A DNA stretch of 64,000 bases, taken from Puffinus mauretanicus (lineage: Eukaryota > Chordata > Aves > Procellariiformes > Procellariidae). Position numbers and translations under genes: made by a program. Below the pieces are notes generated by a model, which saw only the letters and a list, made by a program, of their open reading frames with translations, searched no databases and had not been told where the DNA came from. Every line of letters begins with the position of its first letter. Positions within the stretch are counted from its first letter, which is position 1. Shown in pieces: positions 1 to 15,000 of the stretch. The stretch spans positions 5,437,501 to 5,501,500 of the forward strand of contig JAJKFH010003627.1 in assembly GCA_023333565.1 (NCBI GenBank), written 5' to 3'.

Positions 1-3000
1 CCTAATTCTGTCACTTATTATGAATTGTTTGGTCTCTATGAAATGCTGTTAGTAAGCTGATGCCCATAGTATCAGTAAGATGTATGTATAGCTATTATTT
101 CCTAAGGTACATTGTTTATGAAATATTGAACTGTTATGAAAAATTATGAAACGTTGAAGCTGAAGGTGACAAAGAATGGCAAAATACCAGTATGGATAGA
201 TATTCTGGGTTCAGCAATCTGAGCAATCAGAGTAATACCGGCTGTTTGCAAGCCTGGAGAGCAGAGAGAGCAGTTACAGCCTACAGAAAGGTTAGTCCCC
301 AACTTCAAATTTACATTACTCTTTCAAAGATGGTGAACGTTTGCAATTTAATCTGGAGTACCAGCAGCTTGGCTTCTCCAGATAAGAAGATAGTGATTCA
401 ATTAGTTAATGTGTGTGCCTACACTTGGAAGTACTAGCCTAGCTTTTAATGATGTAACACCTTCCCCCGCTTCTTCATGTAAGGTGACTTGCAGACTTGT
501 TTCTGCCAGCAGGGTTAGGATGTAAAATGGGATCTTTTAATAATCCCAAATGGCAGGACCTGCCTGCTCTGTGCCATCTAGGAAAGCTTGATTTGCTCTT
601 CTGGGTTTACTCCAGGTCTTGAAGATGGTGCAAGTTGGATTAGATTTTAACAAGGTAGAATAAGATGAATACATAACAAGACCTGATCCCATCCTCATGT
701 CGTTTGAGTGTGCTGTAGTTGTTCCAAGCCTACTTGCTTCACCGGCTTTTCAAACTGCTGTTCACATACTGTTGGCTAAAAATGAACAAGGAAAAATACA
801 TTTCCTTACTGGTTGTGCCTGAATTTATGACTATTGAGCCTCCAACTTTCAGTTAAGATCTGTCTCATATATGTAATAACACATTTTCTGCAGGTGATGA
901 GGTTTCTGTAACTTGTGATGAACTGCAGGCAGCAGTTTGGTTTATTTTGTAATGCTTCTTTGTGTGTACCTGAAAATGGGTCATTTTTCTCCTGCAAGAA
1001 TCACAACAGGTATCTCTGCAGGGGGACAGTCAGCAGTTGAACTGCATAGGGAAGGAGAGATGCTGCCGTTAGGTTTACTCCGATTAAACTATTGCTGTAG
1101 CTGGAACAAACCTACCCAGATGCAGGCTCTAAGCTTGCCAGGTGAAAATTGTTCCCAGGAATAAATAAAAATGATGATGATAAAAATTGCCTCTTTAACA
1201 TATATAGTGAGGGAAATGGAAATTTGTCACTTGTGGGTTCTGGTTTGGGGACTGCAGAGATTGTTTCCTCGCGTGACCTTTATAACAAGAAGTGTCAGAC
1301 CTCATCCTGTACGTATCAGAATAGCGTGGCATTGGATATTAATCCTGATGGAAAAGGATTATGTGATTTTCACAGGCACTGAGATAGATTATCCTTTTTG
1401 GCCTGGCTGGAAGGTAGTGAGAGTCTCTTTCTGCAGATGCTGGCGGGGAGCAGAGTGTTCCCGGGAGAGCAGTACCAGAATAACCGAGCATGAACAGCAG
1501 CTCTGACTTGAACTTTCTTTTCACTTTCCATTCGTTTCTGTTGTTCGAATGTGTTGCCTTTGAGGACTTGCTTCTTTGAGCAGGGGCAGTGGCGTGGATG
1601 GCAATGGTACAGGCTCCGAGAAGTCTTTCTGTTAACAAGCTCTTTGAAACACTGAGTAAAAATAGCTGAAGGAACTTCTGGGATAACATTGTATTTAAAA
1701 GGAAATTCTTCTACCTTGTTCCTAGCTGCCCATTCTAACATTAAAGTTTTTGCCCACTATTTTGATAAATAATGTTTTGTCCTTAGGTCTGGACACAACT
1801 GATAATTTTGATGTTTCGCAGCATCATGTTAAGCCCTAGTATCTCTGCTGGGTTTCACACTGGATAATAAGAGAACCAGTCATGGTTTTGCTGGTTTGGT
1901 ACTCACTTCTCACCTGCATCTACCCTAGGGACCACATCCCACCCTCTCACCCTCTCTAAGCTCCCTCCCTGAACTTCCCTGGTCTGTCCCACAGAAAATG
2001 CTGCTTCCAGGAAGGGGCAGGAATAGCTGCTCTTGTTTGCAAGAAAAAATCAGGTTGCTGCTGCCACAAGCTACCGTGGCACCATCACTTCAGGGGCTGA
2101 GGGGTCTTGACCACCTGTGTGAAAGGTGTTTGCTGTATGAGAGCTGTTCCCCGTCTTCTCCGGGGGGAAGCAGTGGTTTGGGTAAGGGGTTCAAGGGTTG
2201 GATCCTGCCCAATGCTCACCAGCTGCACCATGCTGTACTGGAGTAATGATATGGGACAGATCTGCATCGCGTAAACTGGTGTCGCTTCAGCCATTTCCTG
2301 GGGTATGAATTTACAATAACTGAGCCATCTGAAATACAAATATGTTGGGGTTTGAGTTTTTTTGTTTTGTTTTAAATTACAATTAAAACTTCAGTTGTAC
2401 AAAAAACCTGCTGGGGAACTAGCTGAAGCCATAGGCTTGCACTGGGACACTGGAGCCTGGGACCCCCTGCTGAAGTCCATATAATTTACATCACTTTTTT
2501 TCTCCTTTGGTGTTTATAGGCTCAAGCATTAAAAAAATACATGAGCAAATATGGAAGTTTAAAAATATATATTTTAAGCTCTTCTATATTTGCCTTCTGA
2601 CTTCTGAGAAATCTCATACAGAGAGTATTTTCTCAGACCTTCCAAAGAGCAATTTACTCTTTCCTAAAGTAGGTAAGATCAGTTTCTCCCCAGAAATGTA
2701 CATTTTTCCCTGGTGCCTTGGCAGGAACCTCATGGACTGGACACCTAGCTTTCAGACAGCCAAAGCAAAGAAAAATGAGAAAAACAATCCCTCCCTCTCT
2801 CCCTGATGTGAAAGCAGAAATGTTTGCATGCTATGTCAGTACCTTCTGCTCGTTAGACCTGCAAACTGCCCAGTGAAAAATGATCTGAAAATAAATGTGC
2901 AGTGATTAATTTTTTTTTCCTTCCCTGAGTTATACCTTTAATTAATCTCAATCAGTTTACAAAATCCATTTTTACTCAGATTTAAAAAACATGCACTTTG

Positions 3001-6000
3001 ACAAATAAATCTAGTAGCATGTGTACAGTGTTTGTGATCGTTGCTGCTTAAGACCTGTCAGCTACTCAAATGTATCACTACTAATCGCCCAACTTTCAAC
3101 AAATCAAAACACTATAGTTTTATGCTAAGGAGGGAGTTGAACCTTTAAATTACTGTATTAGCTTTAAACTGCTTTAGTGCAGCACATGGAGGCATGCCAG
3201 TTTAAATTCAAAAGTAATAATTCAAAAATTTGTCAATAATTGAAGACAGCATACATAGGTTTATTTATTTTAATCCAGTTAGGCTTGTTCTTTCGATTTG
3301 GTTTGTTTTTAGTTTTTTCCTTGTATCCCCAAATCTCTTATGGACCTGAGAGACCAGTATATAAGCAGCAGGTGAAGGTCCTTAAAAAAATTAGTCTATT
3401 TACTTCAGTGAAACCCAGGCTTAACTGAGGATATCACATGCAAATTACAAATAAACCCAAAACCTAACCCAATGATAGAAATGTGAACCAAATCATGTAT
3501 TTTATTACAAGAAGTGCAACCATTCCACCTCCCTTGTCTCTGCAGTAGTGCTTTATATTTCATGATACAAGCTTGCCGTGAGCACTCCACATTTGTTGCC
3601 TCTTTGTATTTTGACTTAGTGCCATTCCTGGGTTTGTACCCATTGTCCCCACGTTTATGCAAGTTCATGTTGCTGCAAAGAAGAGAACAGTAAAAACCTT
3701 TTAGCTTGCATTGTTGCAACTATCTTGAACTGACTTAAGATCTCATTTAATCCCTTCCTTTTTCATTTGTTCTTTAAAAAAATTTTGAACACAAGTATAG
3801 GTTTCTTCTCTTAATAGGGACATCTTTGCAACTTCAAGCTGTATTTTGCAGGAGTAATTTAAAAATATTTTTCTCTCTTCTTTGTTTTTACATCTTACTT
3901 AGCCATACTTCTGTTTGGTGTTTCATCTAAAAGTTGCTGCGCATAGACTCTGTAACCCCAAAGACCTGTATCTCTCACTAATGTACTAACAGTATTTAAA
4001 AACAAACAAACAACAAACAACTTTGGGAAATGTAACTGTTTCAGAATAATGTGGCTATTATTTACATAGCATGTTATTGAAAGTATATCTTTAATGTTCA
4101 ACAGGCAGTAATTTATTCTGGAAAACTAAGGTCCAGGCAGCTCAACGTGGTGTCGCGCTGTTGGGAAGGCTTCGTTCACAGTGGGCATACCAAGAGCCTT
4201 AACACAAACCTTAGAATAGTCAGCAGCCCCTTTCTCAGTTACACTGTGCTGTAAAAATAGTCACCCAGACTAGCAACCAGAAATTTGACCTTATAATGCT
4301 CTACACTAAAGCTAATCATTGTTACAATAATCTCAGTTTCTTGCTTTATTCTGTCTCCGGATTGTGGCATGATACTGGTGACTTTTTAGGGAGATTTTTA
4401 TTGCATGTGGAAGAATATGAGTCGGATAATACTCAGAGACTGCGGCAAGAACTCTCCCTAAACTCAGGTCTTTATTAATACAAGGTCATAGGTGGAGAGA
4501 GAATTGCTTTGTTTTGGGTGGGGATGAAAAGAGATTGATTTAACATTGTGGATGTTTATCATTGGAAATGTTTTTTTTAATGCGTCTCAGAATTCTTACC
4601 TGTCCATGAAATAGAATAGACATAAAGTAAACAAAATGTAATAAATATTCAGGCCATGCTATTGCTGAATTACAGTTGATGCTTTCAGTGGATTTTATGT
4701 ATCCATCAGTGATAACTTGCACATTATTTATTACAGTGTGCCTTCTGAAACTATGAGATTTTGTTAAGTAACATTCAATTAATGCAATAGCACACCTTAG
4801 GCAAAATACCTACAACATGTGCCACTCATCGCTCCCAAAGACTGAAATCAGTGTCTAAAAATGAGACAAGTGAAAGGCAGTTACATGTTGTACCAGGGAA
4901 TAGCATATTCCTTTCAATTCAAGGGCATTTCATCTCAGGCTGCTCACTACATGAGCTACTTAAATACGGTATTTGTAAGGTTGCTTCATTGCATGATTTA
5001 CACTACCTACTCACTTGCCAAAATAGGCACACAGATCAGAAGCCAACCTAGCAGACTCTCTTTTCTCTAATCAGGGAGTTTTATGAGAGTTTTTTGTGGA
5101 CATTGTCTTCTGTATCCTGGCTTGGGACCAACAGCTACTACCAAAGTCCAACAAATTGGCTAAGAATCACTTCTCCTGCTGCTCACAACTAAACCTCTTG
5201 CTCTTTGAATCCCATTATTGCTTTCCCGTCTTTTCTATATTAGCGCTAAGCCTTCTGTCCTTGCTAAGTCCCACGTAATCCAAATCTTGTCTTTGGTACA
5301 TCTCTGCAATTATCTCCTGTATCCCTTCTGCTGTGTATACTCCTCCCACCTCAACTTCATCACCATCATCATCATAATGTAACTACCCGATGCCTTCCTG
5401 ACACAGCTTTCTGAATCTTGTTTTCCTTCTTTAAGCTTATTTCTGAGGGAACCACTACTTGTTCCTGCACTTCTTACCTGTGCCGTCTTACAGCCAGTCT
5501 GTTGTCCTGGGCTGTGTCTCAATGCTGAAAGCGTCAACCCTCTAAATCTCAGCCTGCAAAAGCACAGTCAGATAGAAAATGTTGTGGCCTGAATATCTTT
5601 GTTAGTCATATATGTGAATCAGAGCTTTTTGTCCCAGCCATGTGAGTTGCTGGTAGCTTCAGTGGGCTTACTCATGATAGCAAATGCTACATTCAATAGC
5701 AGGCATTTGCAGGATCATCCTCTATAATTGTAATCCCTTTTAGATAGGGAATGTGTCAGCATTTTATAAAGGGATGTAAAGATGTGTGTGGCCCATACAA
5801 AGTCTCTGTAATTAATGTTGCTCCATCAGTTGATTACACAAATTTATAGATTGCGCTATCATGATACAACAGTCTGTTTGAGTTTAGTATTTATGAAGAA
5901 AGGACAGGAAGAAAAAAGGGGGAAAGTTGTGTCAAATGTTTCTTGATGTGGAAGCTCTTTCTGTGGATATAATGTCCATCTGTTTAGAAATACTCTTGAC

Positions 6001-9000
6001 AATAGAGAGATGTCCCCATGGTTTCTTTCCCAAATTCTAATTGCTGCTTGTGTCTCAGACTTGTATCTTCTTCGGTCTGTGTATACGATATTTGGGATTT
6101 ATAAGCATAGAGAACCTTTGCCTGTAAATTCCACCAGGTGTTTCTCTGTGAACTTTGTGTGAGCATCAAACTATTGAACTGTTTGACAGATTGAAAGAAA
6201 CAGAGGACGAAGCTCAAAGGACAATAATTCTCCCTTACGCAACCTAGAAAACAATACTATAAAATATTACATCAGCTGCTGGCAGCTGTAGGTTTGCCTG
6301 CCTGCTAATTTACTATCACACATGTTCCAGAATCCTTTGTAATCCAGCCATTGCTATTTATATTTGTAATGATTTATTTAAGGACTCTGTACACGTCAGC
6401 AAAAAGTCACCAAAAAAAGCAAAATGAAGATTAGTTGGCTGAAAGTGCACAGAATAGAGAAGAATAACCCGACAATGGAGTTGAGATAAAGTTTATACAC
6501 AGTGAACAACTAAAATAAAAAAAAGAATAGCTTTATTTTCAACTCATCATATAGGAGCCAGAGCCTCTGATTTTGGCACTAGGCAGTTCCCATCAGAGGC
6601 TATTAGGAGCAGGGAAACAGGTGTCTGGTGGCCGGGGACGGAAATGAGAAGCCGTGACACCTGAATTGAGATCACAGACCTGCTCCTGCCTTTGTGTCTG
6701 GAGAAAAGGCATTAACCGCTTGACGCCTCAGTTCCTCTGCTGGCTGTAGTGGCACCCAACTCTCAGCTATTAAAACTTTTTGCTTATTTATAACATGTTT
6801 TTCCTATAGAGAACTGTAACGACGCAAGGCAACTTTATTATGTTCTGTGGAAAATGCTCAGTTAAGAAAAAACGATGAAGGATTGTGTAGTGGAGCGCAA
6901 CGTTTTTTAGCGTTGAGTCTCTAGGTCATTCTGAAGCAGGGATTTGAGTGGTGTCCCTTAGGATTTGCTGTTATACATGCTGAAATGATCAATCAAGGGT
7001 AAAAAATGGACTGTTCTCATCTCATAGATCATTTCACAGTGAAACAGTTAAACTCCTGGCTGCTTTCTGAAAAACAGAGATCTGCATTAATAAGGTGACC
7101 TTATCAGAGCCACCCCTGGGGGGAAGGGAGGGAGAAAAAAGGTTGTGGAAAGAAAGTGAATCCTATTGTTAATCTTTTTTCAGGGAGACTTGGATTCCTG
7201 AATGCAAATTACTTTATATTTAAATTGTGTGAAAGCACAAAAGGTTCGTGTCTACAATTGACAGTTATTTCATTAGCTGACTCACGGAGCCTTGCAAATG
7301 GTTTCTAGTGTTAACTTTCCTTGGATTTGTTTTCTTTGTTCTTAGCAGATCTTGCAACGGTGATAATTTTGATTAATGTATTCAAGGCTCTGTTTTACTC
7401 CCTATTCACGTTTTTTGCAGCAGTCAGCGTTCTGGCTTGGGTCAGGTGAGGCTGCAAGGTGGCTTCAGTGTTTCTCCAGTAGTGCCGATCTGATGGGCCA
7501 GCTTCCAGCTGGAAGAGAGAAGCATGGAGGCCGCTGTAATGTATTTTGCATGGTAGCGACCCCAAACACAAGTTAAAACAGACTTTCATCATCAGATGTA
7601 GGATTGTCTCAGCCACATCCCTCTGTGACAGCAGATGGGCTCTGCGCTGCTGGAGTATCATCTTTGTGTCCCTGTGAGGCTCTCAGGGCTAGGTACGCTG
7701 GCTTTGTGCCTCCATTCAGATTGGTTTGTGGTTCAGAGTGGTTCACTACACCCTAAAACTAGTGTTTGTGCGCTTGTCTGTTTAAAAAAGCTACCGTATT
7801 AATTCAGGTATTAATTTTGGGGGGAAGGAGAATCCGTAGGTTAAAGTTCACCCTATCTTGCTTCAGGCACACCAATACTAGGTGTCTGGCCTATGCTACA
7901 TGTTGAGGAACCAATAATCAGTTCAGGAGAGAGTGGTTCTTCCTATCCCTAAATCGATGGGCGATCTCTCCTCTGGAGGTGCTGGCCCTCCATTGACCCA
8001 AAAGATGAACTTCAATGAGCTGCTCAAGTTTTAGTATGTTGAAGTTTAGGGTGGATCCTGTCAACCCCATCTACTGAACTTGACTGAATAGCATCATCAA
8101 AGTTTACGCATCAATGTAAAAAAGTTACGAAAATTGCTTGATTAATTGCCCCAGATACACATTGATAGGCAGGCAAGTTGCCGGAGGCCTGCAAGCTCTT
8201 AGTATCCTTTCCCTCTTTTCTTCTTTATTTCTTTTACTCAACACTACATTTTTGTTCTTTTCAGAACTTTTTGGCACTTGTTGCAATCAATCTGCTGTTC
8301 CCTGCTGCAGCCTCTTATTGCATTGGTTTTTCGAAATCTTTCATCAGCGCCTCAAGCATTACATTGTTCTTCAACCTGTATCAAGCTCCTAGTCCTAAAA
8401 TAGGACTGGAAGCCTTGTGTCTGCACAAGTCACTTGTCTCCATTACCCTTCCTGAGAGTCGCAGCTTCAGGAATCTCATCTGGAAAGATCCCAGGACGAA
8501 ACGCTTGAGTTACAAAGGCAGACTCTCAGCAATAAAGTCCGAAAACTTTCAGGCCTAACCACCTCCATAAAACACCGCTTTGAAACTGGTGTTCATATGC
8601 GGAGGATGTGAACTCGTCAGAAGACTTTTTACTTTCTCGTGAATATTTCCAAGCTATTTTCCATTTTTAAAGGAAACCCAACACACAAAGGGTTTTCTGA
8701 GAAATGTTTCTGAAAATAGGAAACTTGTTTTTTTTCAGGTTCAGATACTTGAATTTTTTTATCCTGATTTTACATGGGCAAGTACGAAAAGAGGAAGAAA
8801 AGGTGTTGAGGGTGACTATAAGGGAGGCTCTGAGAGAAAGCAGTGGAAAGGTAGATTATTTTTTGCTTTACAAGTCTAAGTATTTCCCCCTGTTCTCTCT
8901 TCTGATTCACAACAACAAATATAAAGGGATTTTTTCAGCCTTTTTTTTTGGACTGACTTACTTTTTAGCAGTAGATTTTTAAATTAAAAAAGTGAAAGAG

Positions 9001-12000
9001 AAAAGCAAGCATAGATGGGAATGAGTATCAGAGAAGTATAATGGTTGATGGACACTTGAAACTCAAGGGGAAGGGAATAACAGAACGACTCAAGCTATGT
9101 CAACTGAAACGAAACAGCATTGTTCATTTTCTTTTAAACTGCATTTTGGAGTAAAAAAACTTTAAACAAATATTCTTAGATAAAATTCCATCAAACTGCT
9201 TTTTCACAAAAAATTTTCACAAAACATGAGTTTGGTACATAACTGGACAGCTCTTGTGGCTGATCTGGAAAAATTATTCTGATCTCTTTGTCCAAGATAA
9301 TCAGTAACATTGAAAGCACACAGAGGTTCAACATGCAAAATATTAAAGAGAGAAAAAAATACTTTCTTCTGCTTAATTTTTTCTTTAAGTATTTTTATGC
9401 CAAATGGTAGACTTTCTGCACACTGTGTGAGAGAGCTGTTACTTGTGAACAACAATTTCAATGTTTTTGGTTGAGTTTTAGCTTAATGTATGAATCCCAC
9501 GTCCTTGCTGTCACAAAATCTCCATTTTGCCACTTTTGCAATATTGCTGGCATATGTCTCCAGCTGTCTGTTGCTGACATAGAATTGCTTGTGATTATCT
9601 GGTGCTGAGCTGTTCTGCTCTGTTTTTGTGTTTTTAATCTCTCCAACAATACCTGAACATGTTGTGCAGATCGTGATTATTGGGGCAGAATACAGTCGTC
9701 TTTGAAATTCACTGTCCCACACAGAATATTGGAAATTCTTATGATCTTTATATCCAGGTTGAATGTGAACTAGATTTTTGTCTCATTTTATAATTTAACA
9801 TTGCAGACTGTTGACTTATTGACTATAATGTTAGCATTTTCCAGATTGGCAGACAAATTGCCTTGTAGGAGTGTTTGTGTGTATTTATACATCATCCAAA
9901 GGTTAAACTATAGAATATATTTTAATTGCCTAGAGATAACTTGGTAAATTATATCACTAGGACCAAAACTTCTAAACTTAAAAGATGAAAGTTAGGTACA
10001 GAAACCCATGTTATTTTCCAAGTAAATAAATCACTCGGCAATACTGATTACTGATGTTCATTAAATAGCATCCCAAAGAAATAGCTGCCATTTTAGAGGA
10101 ATTGTTAAGACAGAGGAAATTCTAATATTCTTCTTAGCCTGCCTAAGCATGGAGTTTATATTGATCTTGCTATTTCAGCAAGGACCACAGTTAAAAAAAA
10201 CCAAACCATAGAACAATTAAAATGCGGCATTCATATGTAAACTTGTTTTTTCACTTCCAATTATCCTAAAATCTGAAGGTGTAAAAAACGAAACCCCCAA
10301 ACAAGCCAAAACATGTAACGCACTGTAAGAGCAGCAAGTATGCCCACTGAGAATATTTTGTCAGAGAAAACATAACCTTGGAGCTATTTGAAGCATTTGA
10401 GAGTAAGCCTAATTGTTACTTACATTTCTTACTTCCCACTTCAGCAGCACTTTTCCCTCTAGAATACAGATCCCTAAATAAATTACTGAGGAATAACAAG
10501 TTTCCCACAAATCAGCTGATTTACAGTAACTGCCCATGTAAGTGCTCTTACAATTGGTAAACAAGAGTTAATTCGAAGTAGTTTGCTCTCAGTGGAAGAA
10601 CTATGTTACCCTGCCGTAGCTTGGTCGCCTACAAGTGATCAGTAAGAAGTGAAACGGGAGTCTAAGACATTGAGCCTGAGACTGGGAGACACATGCATTC
10701 CTTTCCTAGGGGTTTTGACTCGGGGAAATTATGTGTGTCTAGATGAAGAAAAGGATTTTTACAACCGGAGACACAGAGTGGGGGTCTGAACCCCTTCAGC
10801 TGGATGGGGAAACCAAAGCCAGGCACCTCACTTGCCAGGCAAGGGCCCTAGTGAGGAGGCAATCAATAAAAGATGGGAGACATCACTGTGGTGTCCTCCT
10901 GGCTTTGCTGGCCAATTTTGAAAGAAGTCTCCCTCGGCCTGAAAGGGGGTTTACATATACCTACCTTCAGGAGAGAATTTCAGGCTGTCAAAGTAAGAAG
11001 ATGGAGATTTCCTCTTTCAGTCCTTGCTCCAGAGGAGGATGGGAGTTACAATGCTCTGTGCTCCACGGTTTCTGCGGATGGGGTTTTGGCAGCTTCCACA
11101 CTGAGCACAGATGGTATTTGAGATCTTGTTCTGAGGCAGCCCTGCAGGGTAAGCAATAACTCTGTGGGATTTCTTGGATTGTAAAGCTGCATGTAGGTAT
11201 CTGAGGTCCACCGGAGTCCTTTCTAGGTCCAACCACTCTTTGAGTCCAGTTCACAATGTGAAGTGTGAACAGGAGTGGTTACTGTCCTTGTTCTTTTTGA
11301 TTAACAGATTTTTTTTTCAGAATACTGTGATAGTGGTCAGGAGTGATTTCAGTGAGCTTTAGAGAGACCACAGAAAATCAAAATATTTGTGTCACGCATG
11401 GTGTGTAAAATCAATGAAATGCCTCTGTGGGCAGTAGCTGATCACAAAGGTATATATATAAGCTTCAGTATAATGAAATTGCTCCCTACCCTTTTTGTTA
11501 AATTGTAATTGGTGTCCTTGTTAGTAATCACACTATGGGATTAAAGACTGCCTTGCCCTTGGAGATTGACTATGTCTTCCATTGTAGAGATAGTCCCTCC
11601 AGGTCAGAGGCAAGGCAGATAATGGTGTCTACTGAACTGTCCTTACTTGTCAAGAAATGTGTCAATTCTTCACTTCTCATAGGTGAAAATTTATCTAAAC
11701 CATTATTGGCTTACTTCCCTACCAGTTAACTATTTAAAGCAGTATCTTGAGCTACTGCACTGTGCTGCTTCTGTTTTACCCCTTCAACGAAATTCAGACT
11801 TCCTTTCCTCTGTGGTCTTTTCTCTCTCGTGTTTTTGGATAAAAACTGTAGGTATGCTTATTTATGGTCACTAAATACTGTGATCTATTCTCAGTAGTGC
11901 CACCTTTTGCTTGTAATATAATCCCTGTTGTCTCCTCACGTATCTTATCTTTTCTATTTTATTACCTCTTATGTGTACTGGTAAATAAAAAGGGAGTGAA

Positions 12001-15000
12001 TTTGGAAAATATGGGCCATTCGGAAGAAATTCTGCGTGTATCATACCAGAGAATTTCAAAGATTATGGAAATATTTACAGCTCCAAAGGAGTCTGAATTT
12101 AGCACAAGCCCTGTTTACTCTAGCTGTTATGGAAAGACTGGTTTTGCAATATTTTCTGTCCTCAGAATAGTAAAACTAGTTATGATGAATTTAGCAAAGT
12201 CTGTACGCTGCAGTGCCCCAGACAGTTTCTTATTTTCATTGACATTATTTTTTTATCAGTTTGGACCGTGTAGTATCTGCAGACGGTGTATGTTCAAAAT
12301 ATTGGATTGTTGTGTTTTTGCATACAAACCTTATAAAGAAAAAGAAATACCAGACTATGTGTACAAGCACCAAAATTTGATTATATGCAAGATCTAATCT
12401 TAATATCACACCATCCTCACTGAAAAGCGTTGCGAGAATATTCCAATTCATATTCTGAATGGTGTGTTTCTCTGCAGTCATCTTCCAGAATTCTTATTCC
12501 TACCAGGAGAATATCAGTATATTGAACTGAATAAAAATGTATATATTAAATTGCTTATTCAAATGTCCAGCTTTGATGTTTGTAGAGAATTTAAGCAGGA
12601 GGCAATATAACCTGAGCTTTGTTTTATTGATATGAGAGGCTAATGTGAGTTACAAAACAGGAAAGAATGAGAAGTTGTATAATATGCTGGAAATGTGAAA
12701 AAAATGCAGATTTTGGTTATTAGCTTTCACAGCTGTATTTGCATAGAAATATACTAACGGCTGGATGACATTTCATGCATGAACTTGATAGAGCATCCTT
12801 AAACGTATTCATGTTAAAGAGTACTAAAAGCGAACCTTGAACTCGAAATTTTCCGTCTTTGTTTAAAAAAACCAGAACTATAGTTTCCCTAGGGTATTCT
12901 AGTAAAGATATTTCTTTATGAAACAAAGCTTTCTTTGTTATGAGGAATACTGTGACAGCCTATGAAGGGCCCTCCTTTCTGATCACACTTTAAAAAAGAC
13001 CCTGATTCCCCTGAACGGTAAATATTATCGCACAATAGATGTTGCTCAGGCTTTTGTGGAAAATACTAACAAATCATGAAGCCCCTTGAGGTTTCAAACA
13101 CCTCTTGGGTTACCAGTTTCCTATGCCATTTTCTATTTTGAGGGAACACCTTCCTTGTAATTGGGACAAAGATGAATGCCGATTTTCTATGCTGTGTGAG
13201 TTCTTCTTCCTTGAAGAACTACAGTTCCTGTTGGGGTCTATCACAGTTACCTCATGCTATGAATTTTTGGGAGTTGGGTGACAGTAACTCCTTCCAGTTA
13301 GCGTTTGCTTGTTGGCTGTGATTTTTTTTTTTTTAAATTCACTTCACAGCACAGACCAGGTACAACTTCATTTGTAACTCATAAATGATAAAGATGCCTG
13401 GTCTTCGTAGGAGTGGAGAGGTTCACGGAGTATAATGAAGATTTTTATATCAGTGAGCACTTGCACTTTTCAGTTTCCAGCAGTTTCAGCATTCAGTTTA
13501 CCAACTGTGAAGAACTATATTCTTCTAATTTAAATGTGATTATTAACAAGACACAGCTGAGGAAGGCACTTTTCTGAAATATTCTCAGGATTATTCCTGT
13601 TCTGTTATCTCCCATTCACCTTCCACAACAGGATTTTATGTGTTCACATTAGTTGATGTTCTTCAGAAGAGTTGCTGGTCCATCTCTGATCATCACTTTC
13701 ATTAGAAGTAGAAAACTCTATCTTCTCTTCTGAAGTGGTGAGATGTGAGCACTAATTCCTGGGAATATTTTCTAAAAGCTCACTTTATACTGAAATATAG
13801 CCTGTCCTGAAAGGGATTAGAAAGAGTATGACAAGAGTATGAATTAAAAAGCACTGAGTGAAAACATATCTCTTTAAGCAGTTTTGACTCTGCTCTCACT
13901 TACTCAACCCCATTCCTGCTGATGACAATTGTCAAGAACCTTCCAAAATAGCAAAAACCATTTCTAGACCCTGTCCAGTCTCCCGCTAAAATCAGACTTC
14001 TGAAGGAGAGGGGAAGCGTGAGTATGTGGAGGTACCATTCTGGACAAAATGCAGTCAGTAGTAGTTGACCTCCTTTTCTTCTGTGCATATCCCATATTAC
14101 TTGTGTGAACCTCTCAAGCAGAATAGGCCTATGCAGAATAGGGCTGCAGGACTGTTTTCCCTGTCAGTATGAGAAATAAATGCCAGTTCAAGACAGAGCA
14201 GTGCTGTACAGATGTAAGAACAGAAAACCAAAATGGAAATATTATGAAAAAGGATCATTAATACCATCTTACTCAGAAGCTCTGTTTAAAGCATAACATA
14301 ATCATTGGCCAGTGTCTAGTAATGATACTTTACATTGAAGCCCAAAGGTTACAAAAAGACTTTAGTCCTTGCCAAATGAAAGTCACTTTGTCATCTAAGG
14401 TACAGAAGGAATCAAATTCTTGCAGTGGTGCAAAATCTGCGTAAAGCTACTTTTAGAGTCATATTAGTGAAATGTCTGTCAAGAACCAGAGAAAAGTCTG
14501 GTTTAAAAAAAGAAAGGGAAAATCTCACATCAAATTTCCAGCTAGACTGAAAATATATAGGCTGAAGCTGTCAGTGAATGGTAGTAGCAATAAAGATCAT
14601 TTGGGCTGCAACAGCAATATTGTCTTCAGAGCAGTTCTTGAAGACGGTGGCAGTGGTACCAGAAGGACATGTTTTAAAGGTGAGTCCATGCACAAGTCAA
14701 CTCAAAGAAAATGTCTTTCCTACTTTCCTCTCAGGCAAGAAGTTTATAGCATGGAAAACAGCATACTGCCTGAGTACAGAAGATGGTATTTAGCAAGATT
14801 TTGAATGATATACAGCAGGGTGGGAGCTGAAAGTCATGATGATTTGAGAGTCATTTGCAGCTCCCAGACAACCCAGCTTCTGGCTCCCGCTGAGCAAAGG
14901 ACTGGGTGAGAGTGGGGAGAATTACTGCCTCACACCGAGGCAAGATAGTGCCGACCGGCAGCGTCTCCTGATTCCTGTTGACTTGTAATTTGGAAAAGGA

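Noticed and set aside
5349..5376. CAT/ATC repeats near 5349-5376
   Set aside because: Too short and impure to be a notable microsatellite.
11864..12397. 177-codon + strand open frame
   Set aside because: The sequence is AT-rich, no domain is recognisable, and the predicted protein reads like translated non-coding DNA with hydrophobic runs from T-rich stretches. No splice context or homolog is known to me.
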